DNA from: Atherinomorus stipes
Taxonomy: Eukaryota; Chordata; Actinopteri; Atheriniformes; Atherinidae
Direction: 5' to 3'
NCBI GenBank assembly: GCA_023101725.1
Contig: JALJCO010000083.1
Location: 786,501 to 850,500, forward strand
Length of the DNA: 64,000 nucleotides
The notes below the pieces were generated by a model. It was given only the letters and a program-made list of their open reading frames with translations, was not told the origin of the DNA and did not search any database. Position 1 is the stretch's first letter. Each line of letters begins with the position of its first letter. The translations under genes and the position numbers were made by a program. This document shows positions 22,716 to 34,267 of this stretch, piece after piece.

Positions 22716-22938
22716 AGGAATAGGCTTTATGCACTGCTCCACTACTTCCTGAACTTAGTACTGCACCTTTGTTTCCTGTCTTTCATGATTGGAAGAACTG
22801 ATTAATCCAGGTGTGTCTGATCTCAGCAAATGGTCAGACACACCTGGATTAATCAGTTCATCCAATCATGTGAGACAGGAAACAAAGGTGCAGTATTAAG
22901 TTCAGGAAGTAGTGGAGCTGTGCATAAAGCCCATTCTC
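22716..22938. repeat. Long inverted repeat (fold-back) with 13-nt loop
   Basis: The left arm (22723-22820) and right arm (22834-22931) are reverse complements over nearly 100 positions with few mismatches. Examples: acttcctgaacttagtactg pairs with cagtattaagttcaggaagt, and gattaatccaggtgtgtctga pairs with tcagacacacctggattaatc. The loop is tctcagcaaatgg (22821-22833). Weak pairing continues a few bases outward on both sides. A transcript across it would form a long double-stranded hairpin. Confidence 0.92.
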
Positions 22939-23190
22939 TCAAAACTGGTGAAGCTTGTCTGCTTTTCCACTCACCTCATCAATATATTGGGACCCAAAAC
23001 TACACAAAACCACTTTGACCTCCTTATCTATGAAGATTCTGACAGTTTTTAAGCCTTGCATTTAGAAATTTATCATTGAAATGGAGCTTTTGGTCATGCA
23101 GGTGTCTTGTGACAGTAATGAACAGAATCAGCCCATAAAGAAAAAAAAGAAAAAGAGTTGGCCGTGAGTTGGAGAGCCTTGGATCTACAG

Positions 23191-23397
23191 CAGGGATGTC
23201 CAACGTCGGTTCTTCCAGAGCTAAAAGGTTTAAGATCTTTCTTGCTTCAGTACACCTGAATCAGCTTAATGGGTCAACGCGGTTGGAAAGAACAACAAGC
23301 TGTTCAATAAAGCCATTTAATTTGAATCGGGTGTGCTGGAATATGGAAACATTTAAAAACCTACAGAACTGTGGCCCTTGAGGGCTGGACACCCCTG
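23191..23397. mobile_element. Short hAT-type MITE
   Basis: The ends CAGGGATGTCCAAC and the complement of CAGGGGTGTCCAGC are inverted. The flanking 8-mers are atctacag (23183-23190) and atctcctg (23398-23405), matching 6 of 8, as in an aged hAT duplication. The interior has catttaatttgaatcgggtg, shared with related fragments in this window. 207 bp. Confidence 0.75.
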
Positions 23398-23405
23398 ATC
23401 TCCTG

Positions 23406-25159
23406 CATCGTTATGTGGAAACTGTTTGTTTCAGCTTAGGCTCTTGCTGGAACAGAGTAAAAGTTAAACAATATTTATGATTTTAGATAAAAATACACAC
23501 CGCTTCACTAAAACCTTACTTTTTCCTCATCTTTTCTAAACGTAAAGCCGTTTGGTCAATATTAAGCTCTACCTGAGATGAGTCCCATCATAAGTCACCT
23601 CTCTCCCTCTGTCGCAGAGCACAGAGCAGCAGAAGTTCTGGCCCAGTCCATCAAACAATGAGAAACAACAAAGGATGGGGTGTATATCTATTCACCTTTC
23701 ACCTTCCAGAGCAAAAAAAAACGTTGCCAGTTAAAGCTCTTTCTGCTTTCTCTCATGTGCTTTTTCCTTTGTGACATCTCCCAGGGGTGCTTCCCAGTGT
23801 GTGGCCGCCTATACTGCCTGTAATAAGGGCCTGTTCTGTCTGCAGGGCCAATGCAAGGATTTAGAGAGATACATCTTAGGTGAAGTCTCAAAAATGGCCC
23901 TTCTGGCACAGTTTGACATCATCTGTTCTCAAACTCCTCAGGTTTCAAAAAGGTTAAATAAAAATGAAGAGATCCTTTGCAAAAACAGTGAACCACCATT
24001 TAGAAAAAAACAGAGTTAACTGCTTTTCGTAAGTACAAACCTCCTATCTACATTTAACATCATTAAAACCCTCTACTTCATGTGAGTGGGATTTGGTGTA
24101 AATATTCAAAAAGTAAATTGAGAGTTTATTTGCAGGAACAGTTAACTCCGTTTTGTCTAAATAGTGGTTAGCTGTTTTTGCAAATGAACTCTTTAAATGC
24201 TGATAAAATCCAGCAGGTGTTTTTTAGAGTTAATGTCTTGAGCTGCTGCAGGATTGTTCTTATGACAAGGATCATCGAGGATTCAGACCTTTGTTGGGGA
24301 ACATTTCATGCATGCTTGTCTATGTCTCTGACAATTTCAAAGCACTAAAGATACGTCTGTGCATGTCCAAGATGCCAGATTCAAAATAGAGGTTTTATGT
24401 AAATCTGTTGGTGAACAACACCAACAATGATTCAGAAAGAAAATCTGTTCTGTGAGCAACAGGGCCAAGGCTTACTGCTGCACCTGCCGCCATGACTAGT
24501 TCATGTTGTTGGTGAATGAAAGGACAACATAGCTGCTGAAAACAGTCATGGTGGTTCTACCAGAACAGAAGCTGCAGTCAAAAGCTTATGAAACGGCATG
24601 AGGACCAGAAATGAATCACAAAACCATTAAAACGAGCTGGACTGGATCGATCAGTCAGCCTTTTTTTTTTCAGTCATATTGTGCAAATGAACAGATCTGT
24701 GTCACTCACCAGGGGAGGACATGGCACCAGGAAGCACTTTTGATACACTTTTGATTTCAGTGGCCTCTTTCTGCATAATAATGATCCCTGCCACGGAACA
24801 GAAATAGCAAATCAGTTGGAAAAAGAACAAACTTGTTGACAGGTGTGTGTGCGTGTGTGTAGGCTGGCTTGGTTTGTCCTTCCCCTAAGGAGTTTTGTGT
24901 TGGCAGTGGTCTCCTGTTTGTGCTATCCAGAACTCTCTGAGCTTTGTTTTGATTTGACCCGTCGTCATGTCACATACCATTCACCGATGCTTGCTGTTTC
25001 CACAACAAAACACACTTCACATTAACTCAACATTTTCACCTGTTTTCAATTTACCAATCAACCCCAGTGCATTGACGTTTGCCATCTTGACTTTGTTCCC
25101 TACTAATTATCACTGATTCCTGAGCTTCTTGCACAAGCTGTGACACAGTTTATAAGATC
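23406..25159. other. Intergenic sequence, no feature recognised
   Basis: 1.75 kb with only short T and GT runs. An open frame at 23771-24019 includes a Cys-containing stretch, but it has no recognised family and no splice or start context. Confidence 0.45.
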
Positions 25160-25161
25160 TA

Positions 25162-26143
25162 CACTCTAAAAAAAAGTATCTAGGCTGCAGTTGATACTAA
25201 AGACTTATTTACATTGATCCAATTTAATCATTTTGGTTTGGTGATTAAATATATTTTTTTAGTCAAATCAACTAAAAAACCCACTCTCTAATCTGACATA
25301 AATATATCCTTTCACTTAAAATAAAGAGTTGTTTAAGTTTTAGCATGCATGAACAACACAGGGGATAAAAAAAACAACATATCTGGACCACAAAGGCTCA
25401 TGGGAAAAGCAAATTCAACAGGAAAGTACCCTTTTATGATTGTTATCTAGAAATTTGAGATAATGTTTACTTCCTTTTGTTATGGTCACATTTACAGTAA
25501 GATAAGATAAAGATAAAGATACTTTATTGATCCCCGAGGGGAAATTCATGTTTCAGTACAACCCGTCCAAGACACACAAACACAAGAACATTACAAGACA
25601 GGATCAGGCAGACCGTGGTCATGCAGCCCCTCACAGGGCACACCTTTGCAGAAAGAAAACGGTAACATGAGGAAAGATGGGTTGGTGGTAAAAAAAGAGG
25701 TTAGAGAAAGTTGTTGAGAAATTCTGCTCACTTCAGATGTTAAAGTTGCACCATGAGTGTGAAGGACAATAAGGACAAATTCACACACCACCAAATCCAA
25801 TGGTAGGTAATGTCTAAGGTAGAACCAACATAATTTCCTTACAAATTGTGTTGCTCTTCTATCACAGACTCTGGATTTGCTCTGAGGTAAACTTTAACTG
25901 AGTAAAGAATAATGCTGCAAAGTAAAATGTTCAAAACAACAGCATCAAAGTAATGGAAGATATTTAATAAAGTTTATCCAAATAGAAATTTTCAATTTGC
26001 ACTGACTAAATAAAAATAAGCTCAGTTGAAGTAGAAATAACAATTTCATTGAATTAAATTTTATTTAGTTCACTCAATTTTATTGGATGTGACCAATTGA
26101 AGAAATATTTTTAAGTTGGTTCAACCTGGTTCTTTTTTCAGTG
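25162..26143 (+). mobile_element. Non-autonomous DNA transposon, copy 1 of the CACTGTAAAAA family
   Basis: TA dinucleotides at 25160-25161 and 26144-26145 flank inverted ends: cactctaaaaaaaagtatc on the left and the complement of cactgaaaaaagaacc on the right. A TA duplication is typical of Tc1/mariner-type elements. It matches 5965-6820 in inverted orientation, except that a LINE tail of about 205 bp (25497-25703) interrupts this copy. Confidence 0.8.
25497..25703 (-). mobile_element. LINE 3' tail inserted in the MITE
   Basis: On the minus strand it ends gaatttcccctcggggatc, aataaagtatc, then an imperfect (TTATCT)n tail, the well-known end of a fish CR1/Rex-type LINE. Comparison with the sister MITE at 5965-6820, where gttcacattcaaa runs straight into caaagttgttgag, shows that this block is an insertion. 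Confidence 0.7.
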
Positions 26144-26145
26144 TA

Positions 26146-27149
26146 GGATTCCAGTGCATACATTTTAATGCACTGACTGTAGACTTACCACTCTGTCAAA
26201 ACCCCATTAATCCTGTTTATGTACTCACCGTCTGCTGCCTTTGCTGGAGACATTGAAAAGTGCTGCGCCTGCTTTTTTTTCTCCCCCTTTTTCAAATAAA
26301 CTATTTGTAATTAAACCTCAAAATCTTGAAAAATTTGAGAATTTCCCAAAGATTAATCAAAATAGTGCTGACAAAAAACCTCAGTATTAACTACTGCAGG
26401 CATCCTTTATGCAGCACAAGGAGACACAACATGCAATAAAAAAAGAAGAAAAAAACAGGCATCACCTCCATTTGTCCGGTTTAGGTGTCATTTTTAATAT
26501 TTGTCAAGAACAAACATTTATGCTTTACATATAATGTAGTTAGTGCTGTAATATTTTTCTATGTTGGCATTGAATCAAACTGAACAACTTCACAGTATTA
26601 TTCTGTGTGTGGCTGCATGTGTAGGCTGCATTTATCTGAAATTCTGAAATACAGTTTTAAGCATAGAGAATTTTGTCATGCTTGTGCAAAACGCTTCTCT
26701 AAAATGTCCAGGAGGTAAATTTTCTGAGCTGAAATGATCTTCTGCAAGATTTAGTTGGAGATGGAAGCATCTATTTTTAAATGGGTACATACTGACCAGT
26801 GTGTGTCCTTGTACCAGCAGTACTTGGATTTACCAATCCCTTGAGATTGAGTCTTGGACAGTTTCTTCCAGACAGACGTGCAGTGTGGTTCCACTAAAAG
26901 CTGCCTCTGCTTTCTGTGCCCTGAAAGTGTACCCTCTAGTTATGTCAGAAATCCCTCCGGATTACCTGAGGAAACTGCTGACAAACACACAGGATGAATG
27001 AGAGGAACAGGACACAGCTTGGACTGGAAACAAGGAATTGTAAGGCTTGCTAAGACTTGCCGTGGAAAGCTTGCTGTATTTAAAGGGACTGTTTGTTTAA
27101 GTAGTTTTTAAATAAATAAATGAAAACTACAACAGTGTTGTAAAAATCT
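26146..27149. other. Intergenic sequence, no feature recognised
   Basis: No repeat ends, coding exon or RNA signal seen. Confidence 0.45.
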
Positions 27150-27320
27150 GACCCTGGGGATCCAATGGCCTGTAGGTTTTAGATATTTTTCTGTTTATAT
27201 ATAAATCATTAAGTCATTATCGGGGCTCATGGAGAACTAGAGGACAAGCTGATGAGGAGATCCATTTAATTTGAATCAGGTGTGTTGGAGAAGGAAAACA
27301 TCTGACGTGCTGTCTGTGAT
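27150..27320. repeat. Fragment of the common fish hAT-type repeat
   Basis: tggcctgtaggttttagat and catttaatttgaatcaggtg correspond to the two halves of the family seen at 23191-23397. Ends are eroded. Confidence 0.55.
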
Positions 27321-27449
27321 TTAGACTATTTTGAACAACAGCTAGCAAAGCCTGAGGGGGAAAAAAAGACCTGTGACTTTATAGAGAAACTGGGAGATAA
27401 ATGCACAATAAACAGGAATTTTTGGACACTTATTCCATGAAAGTTCTTC

Positions 27450-27800
27450 TTCTCTCTTTTAATGGCGGGTTGCAAACATCTGCAAGGTGCACACCGCCAC
27501 CTGCTGTACCTGAGTGTGTAGCATCATGTCAGGTCTCTCACATTTTAGCTGCCAGCCCCGTGTCCCTGAGGAACACAAGCAGCGCTCCCCTCCCCTGCCT
27601 TATCCTCTCCTTCAGTTCCCAGAATTCCATTAAGGCTCCACTCCCTCCCTGCCCCTTTGATGGAGTCTTCCAATCTTTGCCTCTCCAATCCATACTTCTG
27701 ACGCTGTAACAGCACATGCTCTTTTACCCTGCACCTACCGCACAGATCATCTGTCCTCTTCTCCAGCATTTACATAACGTCATTCAGTCCACAGTGTCCT
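27450..27800 (-). mobile_element. LINE-type ORF C-terminal fragment
   Basis: The minus strand reads ...DDLCGRCRVKEHVLLQRQKY... followed by GLERQRLEDSIKGAG, a shape close to the Cys/His-type C-terminal motif of fish LINE proteins (CxxC ... EHVLL.C..Y...R..L). The expected later Cys is replaced by Arg (LLQRQKY) and the frame is short and broken, so this is a relic. The clade is not determined. Confidence 0.45.
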
Positions 27801-27855
27801 CCCCTCGCCGTTGAAACGAGGATGTCCTCCCTCCTGTTCCTCTCTCTGTAGTCCT

Positions 27856-28526
27856 GGGCCGTTTCTCAATTCCTAGTTTGAGTGCGGACCCTGCGTACTT
27901 GATGGCTTGGGACAACACAAACTTGTGACATCACCACATGTAGTGCACAGCAGTGCAGACCAAGAATTGCCCGTCAACATGAAAATAATATTGCAATATT
28001 CTACAGCTGTTGGCTATTACTTCTTGTGGAGATGTAGTAATTGTACTGAAACAAATAAAAATAATAAAAATAACTGATGCAAAACAGTTATACTGAGTGG
28101 ATGTTTTTGTTTTTTATATGTAAATTATATTTATTTCCAATACATAAGCACATTAATGCAAACGGGCAATCCGGTCATAACTATGTGATCAAAAACAGCT
28201 GTGAGCGGAAAGCAGGAGGACGAGCTGCAGATAAAAGGCCAAGAACAGTAAAGAATAGAAATGATCACTCAGGTTTGCCTGTTGGAGGGAGGAGGAGACC
28301 CCAAATGCTGTGCGTGTGCAGGTGCATGCTGGGATTTATATCTGACCAAGTACGCACGAGTCTCCTCTGATGCACGCTCGGTAAAATGGGCGGAGGAAGT
28401 TCTCATCCAGGGATTTCCAGCGTACTTGCCGAGAACAGAGCTTTGAAATTGGACATGACTTGGACCGCAGGTGATGACATTTCACGAGGCCACGAGCACG
28501 AAAGTACGCAGATTGAGAAACGGCCC
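27856..28526. mobile_element. MITE with GGGCCGTTTCTCAAT ends
   Basis: The left end gggccgtttctcaattc and the complement of the right end gggccgtttctcaatct match over 15 bases. 671 bp without coding capacity. It belongs to a widespread fish repeat type; the target-site duplication is not clear, so the superfamily is left open. Confidence 0.75.
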
Positions 28527-28619
28527 TTATTGTTGACTGACTTTTGTATTTTGTAAAAACCTCCTGTGAAAGTTGCTCAACAAAGAGAGACTTACTTGAA
28601 AAAGTTTGCTTCAAACGAG

Positions 28620-28850
28620 CGCCATGTCCTAATTAAGCCTAAAGTTGCTCCACAAACGCAGCTCAGGCTTTTTTAATTAAGACAGATACAAGACAGACTT
28701 ACATCGTCCCATCGAGTGCAGCACCTGGGATGTCTGACAAGCCAAAATGAACGGATGAATGAAAATGAAATGAGCGAGACGAAAGGCAAAATCAGAGCGC
28801 CGTTTTTGTCATGACAGCAAACCCTGCGGATGGATCTGTATGAAGTAAAC
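28620..28850. promoter_or_regulatory. Weak candidate conserved non-coding block
   Basis: Repeat-free, with cttttttaattaagacagat and catcgtcccatcgagtgc. Composition is compatible with a regulatory element; no further evidence. Confidence 0.2.
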
Positions 28851-31619
28851 AATCATATTCTAACTAAAAGCAGGTAAACAGCCATTAACAGAACCACAGT
28901 TTTTCTGGTCAAATCTGTTTCACTTTTAACACTTCCATGGGAGAGTTAGGCTACGTTCACAAGGCACCGATCAGAAGAGAAGACTCAAAAATGCTGTTTC
29001 GTCTTCATCTTTTTATCCGCATTTACACTGGACTGGTTTAGAGACTGCTTTGAGTCTGGTAGACCAGTTGAAAACCATTAAAGCACCATTTAATAGTAAT
29101 TCATTTACCACTGAATTACAAACTGGACCAACATGCATATTAGCATCATTGTCCCACATTGCACAGATCCTGCATGTGATCATCTTGCATCTAAAGTTTT
29201 ATTTATCATCTGAGTAGGTGTCTGATGTGATATCTCAATAAATATTAACAATGCTAATAAGCTATATACACCAATTAGTTTTTTCAGAAAATTAACTTCC
29301 ATTCTTGCTATTTTAAAAGGGTTAGTCAAACTTAGAAGTCCCAAGAAAAAGAAACTTTAAATTTCAACAAAACAAGAGCAGGATAGAGTGAGTTTTACCA
29401 TCAGGTCACACTGGATGTGATTAAGATTGCTGACTTAAAGTGTGGAATTAACACTCTTTATAGGCTACTGAAATGTAGCAGGAATGTATTAGGTTTACTG
29501 AGATACAAGGAAGTGTGATTCTATTACTGTACATTACATACAGGCGAAGGCTGCTAGAAAATGTCCAACTGTAGACAAAATGTGTGTGGAAAAGATTGGA
29601 CTGGGCTGTGGAACAACCTGTCGTAATGTCTCATCTGACCTGATCTGAACCTTACAAATCAGGATTTAGGTGCAGTTGGGCAACCTTGAATTCAACCCAG
29701 GGTTAAAGCTGAGGATGATGAGATTGGGCTCCGCCATTATAACCATATTCATGAGGTGTAAAGGTCACTGACCAATGATTCATATCAGGTGTTTCGCAGG
29801 GAAAATCTTAAATAGCTATGATTCAGCTTCCTTGGGTAACACCTGTATGTTATATACCTGGAATATTAAAATATATTATCATCCAAACCACAGTTTGTAA
29901 TGCAACATATTCACAGTTTATTTAGGGTGTGGCATGTTTAAATGCAGTATTGTAAGGGACTTTTCTTGCCACTTGCTGATTATTTTTACACACACATTAT
30001 CAGATAATCCCTTTAGTTTCTAAAAAAAAAAAAGAAAAAAAAAAAATGCTAAACATATTTTTCCAAAGTACATCTTAAAAAAAAAAAAAAAAAGTCCAAG
30101 CTTATCTAAAATCTGTCATTTACAGTATAGCTATGATAAAATCCAATGCCTCTGAGTGCATGAAATATACAGAGCTAAATGGACTTGGAGATATAATTGG
30201 TTTACTTTGATGAATGGACCAAAAATGGGTATCATATTTGCAGGGAATCAAATTTTAACACTACACCAGCTTGTTAATTGGAATATCTTACATCATTATG
30301 CAGACTTTCACAAACAAATGAAGCTGTATACTCTGCTGCAGCCTGCAGTGGCAGCTGAACAGTGAACAGAATGTGAGAAGATTGTTGATGTGAAGCGGGA
30401 ACAGCGTGCAACATCAGACCAGTAAATGAGAGGTTATTCTTTTCTTCATTCATTTGTAATGTTGAGATGTTTGCAGCCATCTGATGCTGATGACACAGAC
30501 TGAACCAGTGCATTAACCTATAACATCCTCACGTTGGGAACTACAGCCAGTCAGAATCAATTACATACCCAGATCATGCTCTAATAAATATATAATCTAT
30601 GTACGCATTGTAAATAGGCATAACTTTAGAATGTGAATCATGGAAGAAAACTATTGATTCCAGCTATGTTATGCATTTTTTTCTCTCATTTAAATGTTTA
30701 ACTATTGACTGACAATGTCCGTGTCTCATATTAGAATTTGCACCACATGTCTGTCTTTATCGTGTTCTCTGAAATCAGTCGCAGGCAACTAAGCATTAAT
30801 GGTGCATGCTGGGAAGGCTGCGAGCAGGGCTGAAAGCACAAGGGGCTGCAGGGCATCCAGTGCCTTTATAATAAAGCATTGTCCCACAACAGCCTCCTGC
30901 ATTCAGCTTCTTTTTGTGGATGCACTTGTCTCTGTTTTACAAAGCAACTTTCCTCTCTGCCTGTTCTCAGTGATGCATAAAATAGTGAGGAATTTCAACT
31001 ATAACTGAGTCAACTTTTCTGTGAACTGAAAAGAGCAGGCCATATTCTGGATTTTAAAATCTCTGCGAAAGCATCATGTTCGAGTTCAGCATTTTTTGAC
31101 AGAACTAGGACAAACAGGGGGGCATATTTTCTTGGTGTATGGCAGGCAAGGAAAACAAAATAGTGCTGCAGTGAGTTTGCTATAACTTTAATGATCATTT
31201 TAGATCTTTGTTCTAAATGATCCCAATTAGTTCTGCCAGTTGAATCATCTATGAAAACATCAATCGAGACATTCATCTGAGAGGTGCTTAAGAAAATCAA
31301 TTATTAATTAGCTTGTATTTTCTTTGTTGAAGGTTTTTTTCAATAGCACTGCTCAAGTGATGTTAAATTTACAATTGAGTCATAATGAGCCACAAATTCA
31401 AAGGTCAAAACTAATCACCTGTGATAACTGTTTGTGGCATCATGGGATGATGAACTCTGCTGCTTCAGGAAAGGATGATTTAGTAGAGGTTTCCATGCAG
31501 CATGTGAAATCTATTTAAGCTACCCTTTCCACAAAATATTGCACTATTCAAACGCCACTACCTAATTGCTTTATAGATGAGGATTTTATACTCGGCAGAC
31601 ATGAACTGATCATAAAGAA
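28851..31619. other. Intergenic sequence, no bounded feature
   Basis: 2.8 kb of AT-rich sequence. A-tracts occur at about 30023-30046 and 30076-30093. The string ggctacgttcacaaggc near 28949 resembles a MITE end without a partner. Confidence 0.4.
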
Positions 31620-31639
31620 ATGGTCAAAAATGCACCCTG

Positions 31640-31830
31640 CTGCACTTCACAACCCACAAGAGTATGTAAAACAGTTAAAACCAGCTCTCCCTCAACCAGC
31701 TACAGCAGCAAAAAGTCTCCTGCACATTCATTCATCAGACATTATAACCCAGTAACAGAGCACAGCACTCACAGGGGACATTTTCAAAACGGGGGCACAT
31801 TTTGCACAACGTTATTTTCTGGCATTTTTC
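31640..31830. repeat. Degenerate dispersed fish repeat
   Basis: accagctacagcagcaaaaag, ttcatcagacattataaccc and the ggggacattttcaaaacggg region resemble a common teleost repeat (scrambled 'CAGCTACAACAGTAAAATGCTGC' type). A 145-codon open frame overlaps it (31620-32057) but is serine- and threonine-rich by chance and has no family. Confidence 0.4.
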
Positions 31831-32059
31831 AATGCACAATCTTTACCAGTAATGGAGGATTCTATATTGCAGTGTTGCCTCTTTCCACTTTTCCCACCAC
31901 TTCTCAGCACAGCCTCGCTGTTTCAGCTGGTGTAAAGTGGGGATCTATAATTAGCCTCTGTCTGTTGCATCGTCTCCCTCTGGAGATTCATACCCCTGTA
32001 GCTCACAACAAACACCAAATCGCTGCAGGAATGGCTAGTTCGTCCGCATTACTGTAAAC

Positions 32060-32125
32060 TTAGAATTTTCCCACTGCGCAAGAGACGTCTATTAGACGTC
32101 TTTTAGACCAAAAATGCTCAGTGGG
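32060..32125. repeat. AGACGTCT-type repeat end
   Basis: agacgtctattagacgtctt is two copies of an AGACGTC(T) motif about 10 bases apart, seen at the ends of a fish repeat family. No partner end is found. Confidence 0.3.
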
Positions 32126-32914
32126 TTACTGATTTTGTTGGCATTGTTGTATTTTGTAAACCGTGATACCATTTACACCCTGACTATGTTCTTAAATCAG
32201 TTCTTCTCTGCAGACTTGGTGCAGTATTGCAGGGCGAGTACATATGCAACACTGGAGGTTAATCAGTTTTATGCTGTTCTTCTATTAATCAGTAAAAATA
32301 ATAGGAATATTTCTTTACACTCAAATATAATGGAAAAACTAGACCAGTAACACGTTTTCAGTCAAGAATTATTACTTCTCAGCTACAATAATGCATGGCA
32401 ATGCTCCAGGCTGGTGAATGCATAATTTATGCATGACATTGTGAAAAAAAAAAAAACTCCTGTATTCATACTGTATGTTGCTGAATCTCTCATAATCTTT
32501 GAAATGTGTCATCGAAGCTCCTGTCTATTTAAGTCTCCCCAAACAAAAGGTCTGAGGTAGGTGTGCTTTCCCTGGTTTTCTTCCTTTCACCACATGCAAA
32601 CATGTTTCATGGTCGTATAATGGACAATGGTTGTAAAGACGTGATTACAAGCAATCTTCTTTATTGGAAAGAGTGTGGATTCATACTGTACACCAGGATA
32701 GTCCGCTGGATTCTGTCCGATTGAATGAATTTGCTTTCACACTGTAAGAACAATGTCATGCACTCACAGCTGATCATATGGAGGTGTCAGTGCCTGAAAC
32801 CTCCAGTGACCAATAAAAAAAAGAAGCAGGATGGAGAAGAAAACCCAGCTCATTGGCAAGGAATGAACAAAAAAAAACCTTCCGGCTAATTGGGGAAAAA
32901 AACTATTGAACTAT
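32126..32914. other. Intergenic sequence, no feature recognised
   Basis: Nothing beyond short A-runs near 32443-32456 and 32869-32877. Confidence 0.45.
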
Positions 32915-34200
32915 TAGGGCTATAACGGTACACAAAAATCTTGGTTCAGTACGTTCCTTGGTACACAAGGTTCGGCTTTTCTTCGGTGCAGTAACGGTAC
33001 AGTAATTTAACATCACAGCCGAGTACATATTACATACCCGACCCAGTGTTCCCCCTACTATTATATAGACAGGGCGCCCTCCCTATAAACCCAACGCCCT
33101 GCCTACTGTCAGGTTAATTTATTGTGATCTGGTTTTCTATCCAGCACCAGGTCACAAAGTAGTTCAAGGTCTCATTTCCTCTAAAACATGTTTGTATTAG
33201 GTTCTTTGATTAAAAACTAAACTGATGTTAGTTCAGATTTCAGCATCAGATTTACATGACAGCATGTCATAGCTGCTCTCTGAGTTTCTGTGATGCGACT
33301 ACCCACAGACGTGCGCGTCCACGGGATGAGCGCGCATGGCGCCTCAGACAGAGCGTGCATCTGAAAACACATCAACCAGCTGAAACTCAGACACAAATAT
33401 CAGTTTAAAAGTCTACTGAGAAGCTGAGCATGGGAACACTCACGCTCCTCTTCACCTGCTGGTGAGACAAGAACAAAGATGTCGTGGGAATTCGCACGGC
33501 TGATACCGCCGTTAAAATCAAGTTTAACTAATGTCACCACCTTATTTCAGATCTGTACTCCAAGAATATTTAGCATGACTTCATGGAATGAAACTTTTTT
33601 TTTAAGGGCGTATAAAAATATTTTACGATTTTTCTGTATTCTGGACTCTGTTTTCTCTGTTTTGTTTTTAAATCAATTTAGAAATGCGACATGACTTAAA
33701 GTGTAGCTGCTTATGATTATTTAGTTATAAGCTAATACTGGAATGCTGTAACTGGAAGGTTACATGTTACAGAGTTCATGAATACATCATTCAGCGGAGC
33801 GGATTTGATTTTTTTTTGGCTATCAGCAGCTATTACCCTGACGTTCATATATATGTACCCCCCCAAACCCCCTGACCCACTGCGCTCTCCCAACGTTGTG
33901 AAGCTGATGGGGGAAACACTGCAACTGCACTGCAGTGTCGGCACACTTATTTTCTTTTGTCTACTTTTATTCAGCGCCCTCTTCGTCTAAAGCCGAAGAG
34001 CCATGTTGTTGTAAGTTGTCAGAAACAGGATGGTCATCGTGCTGCACCAAGTGGAGGTGAAGTTTCACAGTCCAGCACTTAGGTATGTCTGATGGCACGC
34101 AAAAACTTCATGAAACTATAAATAGATAGATAAGCAAATCCTGCACCCAACCATCCATTCGGTACAGGGCTGTGCCAAATACCCAAACCGTTACAGCCTA
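32915..34200. mobile_element. hAT-family non-autonomous element, longer copy
   Basis: The left end is TAGGGCTATAACGGTACAC and the right end is the complement of TAGGCTGTAACGGTTTGG. It is the same family as 10744-11681, sharing gacccagtgttccccctac, ccacgggatgagcgcgcatgg and others. At 1286 bp it holds an extra internal segment of roughly 400 bp (about 33470-33930) that the shorter copy lacks. No matching 8-bp duplication is visible; the right flank is a microsatellite that may have overwritten it. Confidence 0.8.
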
Positions 34201-34267
34201 CCTATCTATCCTACTTACCTACCTACCTATCTATCTATCTATCTGTGTGTGTGTGTGTGTGTGTGTG
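34201..34267 (+). repeat. Compound (CCTA/TCTA)n-(GT)n microsatellite
   Basis: Interrupted four-base units (cctatctatcc, cttacctacctac) followed by (ctat)n and eleven or more GT units, right beside the hAT element end. Confidence 0.9.

Noticed and set aside
22716..22938. Hairpin considered as a canonical microRNA precursor
   Set aside because: Arms are far longer than a usual pre-miRNA and pair almost perfectly; a fold-back repeat is the simpler reading.
23771..24019. Cys-containing frame suggesting a small secreted protein
   Set aside because: No signal peptide, no known cysteine pattern and no splice signals; single short frame in plain intergenic sequence.
25591..25800. 69-codon minus-strand open frame
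   Set aside because: Crosses the junction between a LINE tail and the MITE it inserted into, as shown by the sister copy at 5965-6820.
31620..32057. 145-codon open frame on the plus strand
   Set aside because: Low-complexity Ser/Thr-rich composition, overlap with a dispersed repeat, no domain, no start or splice context.
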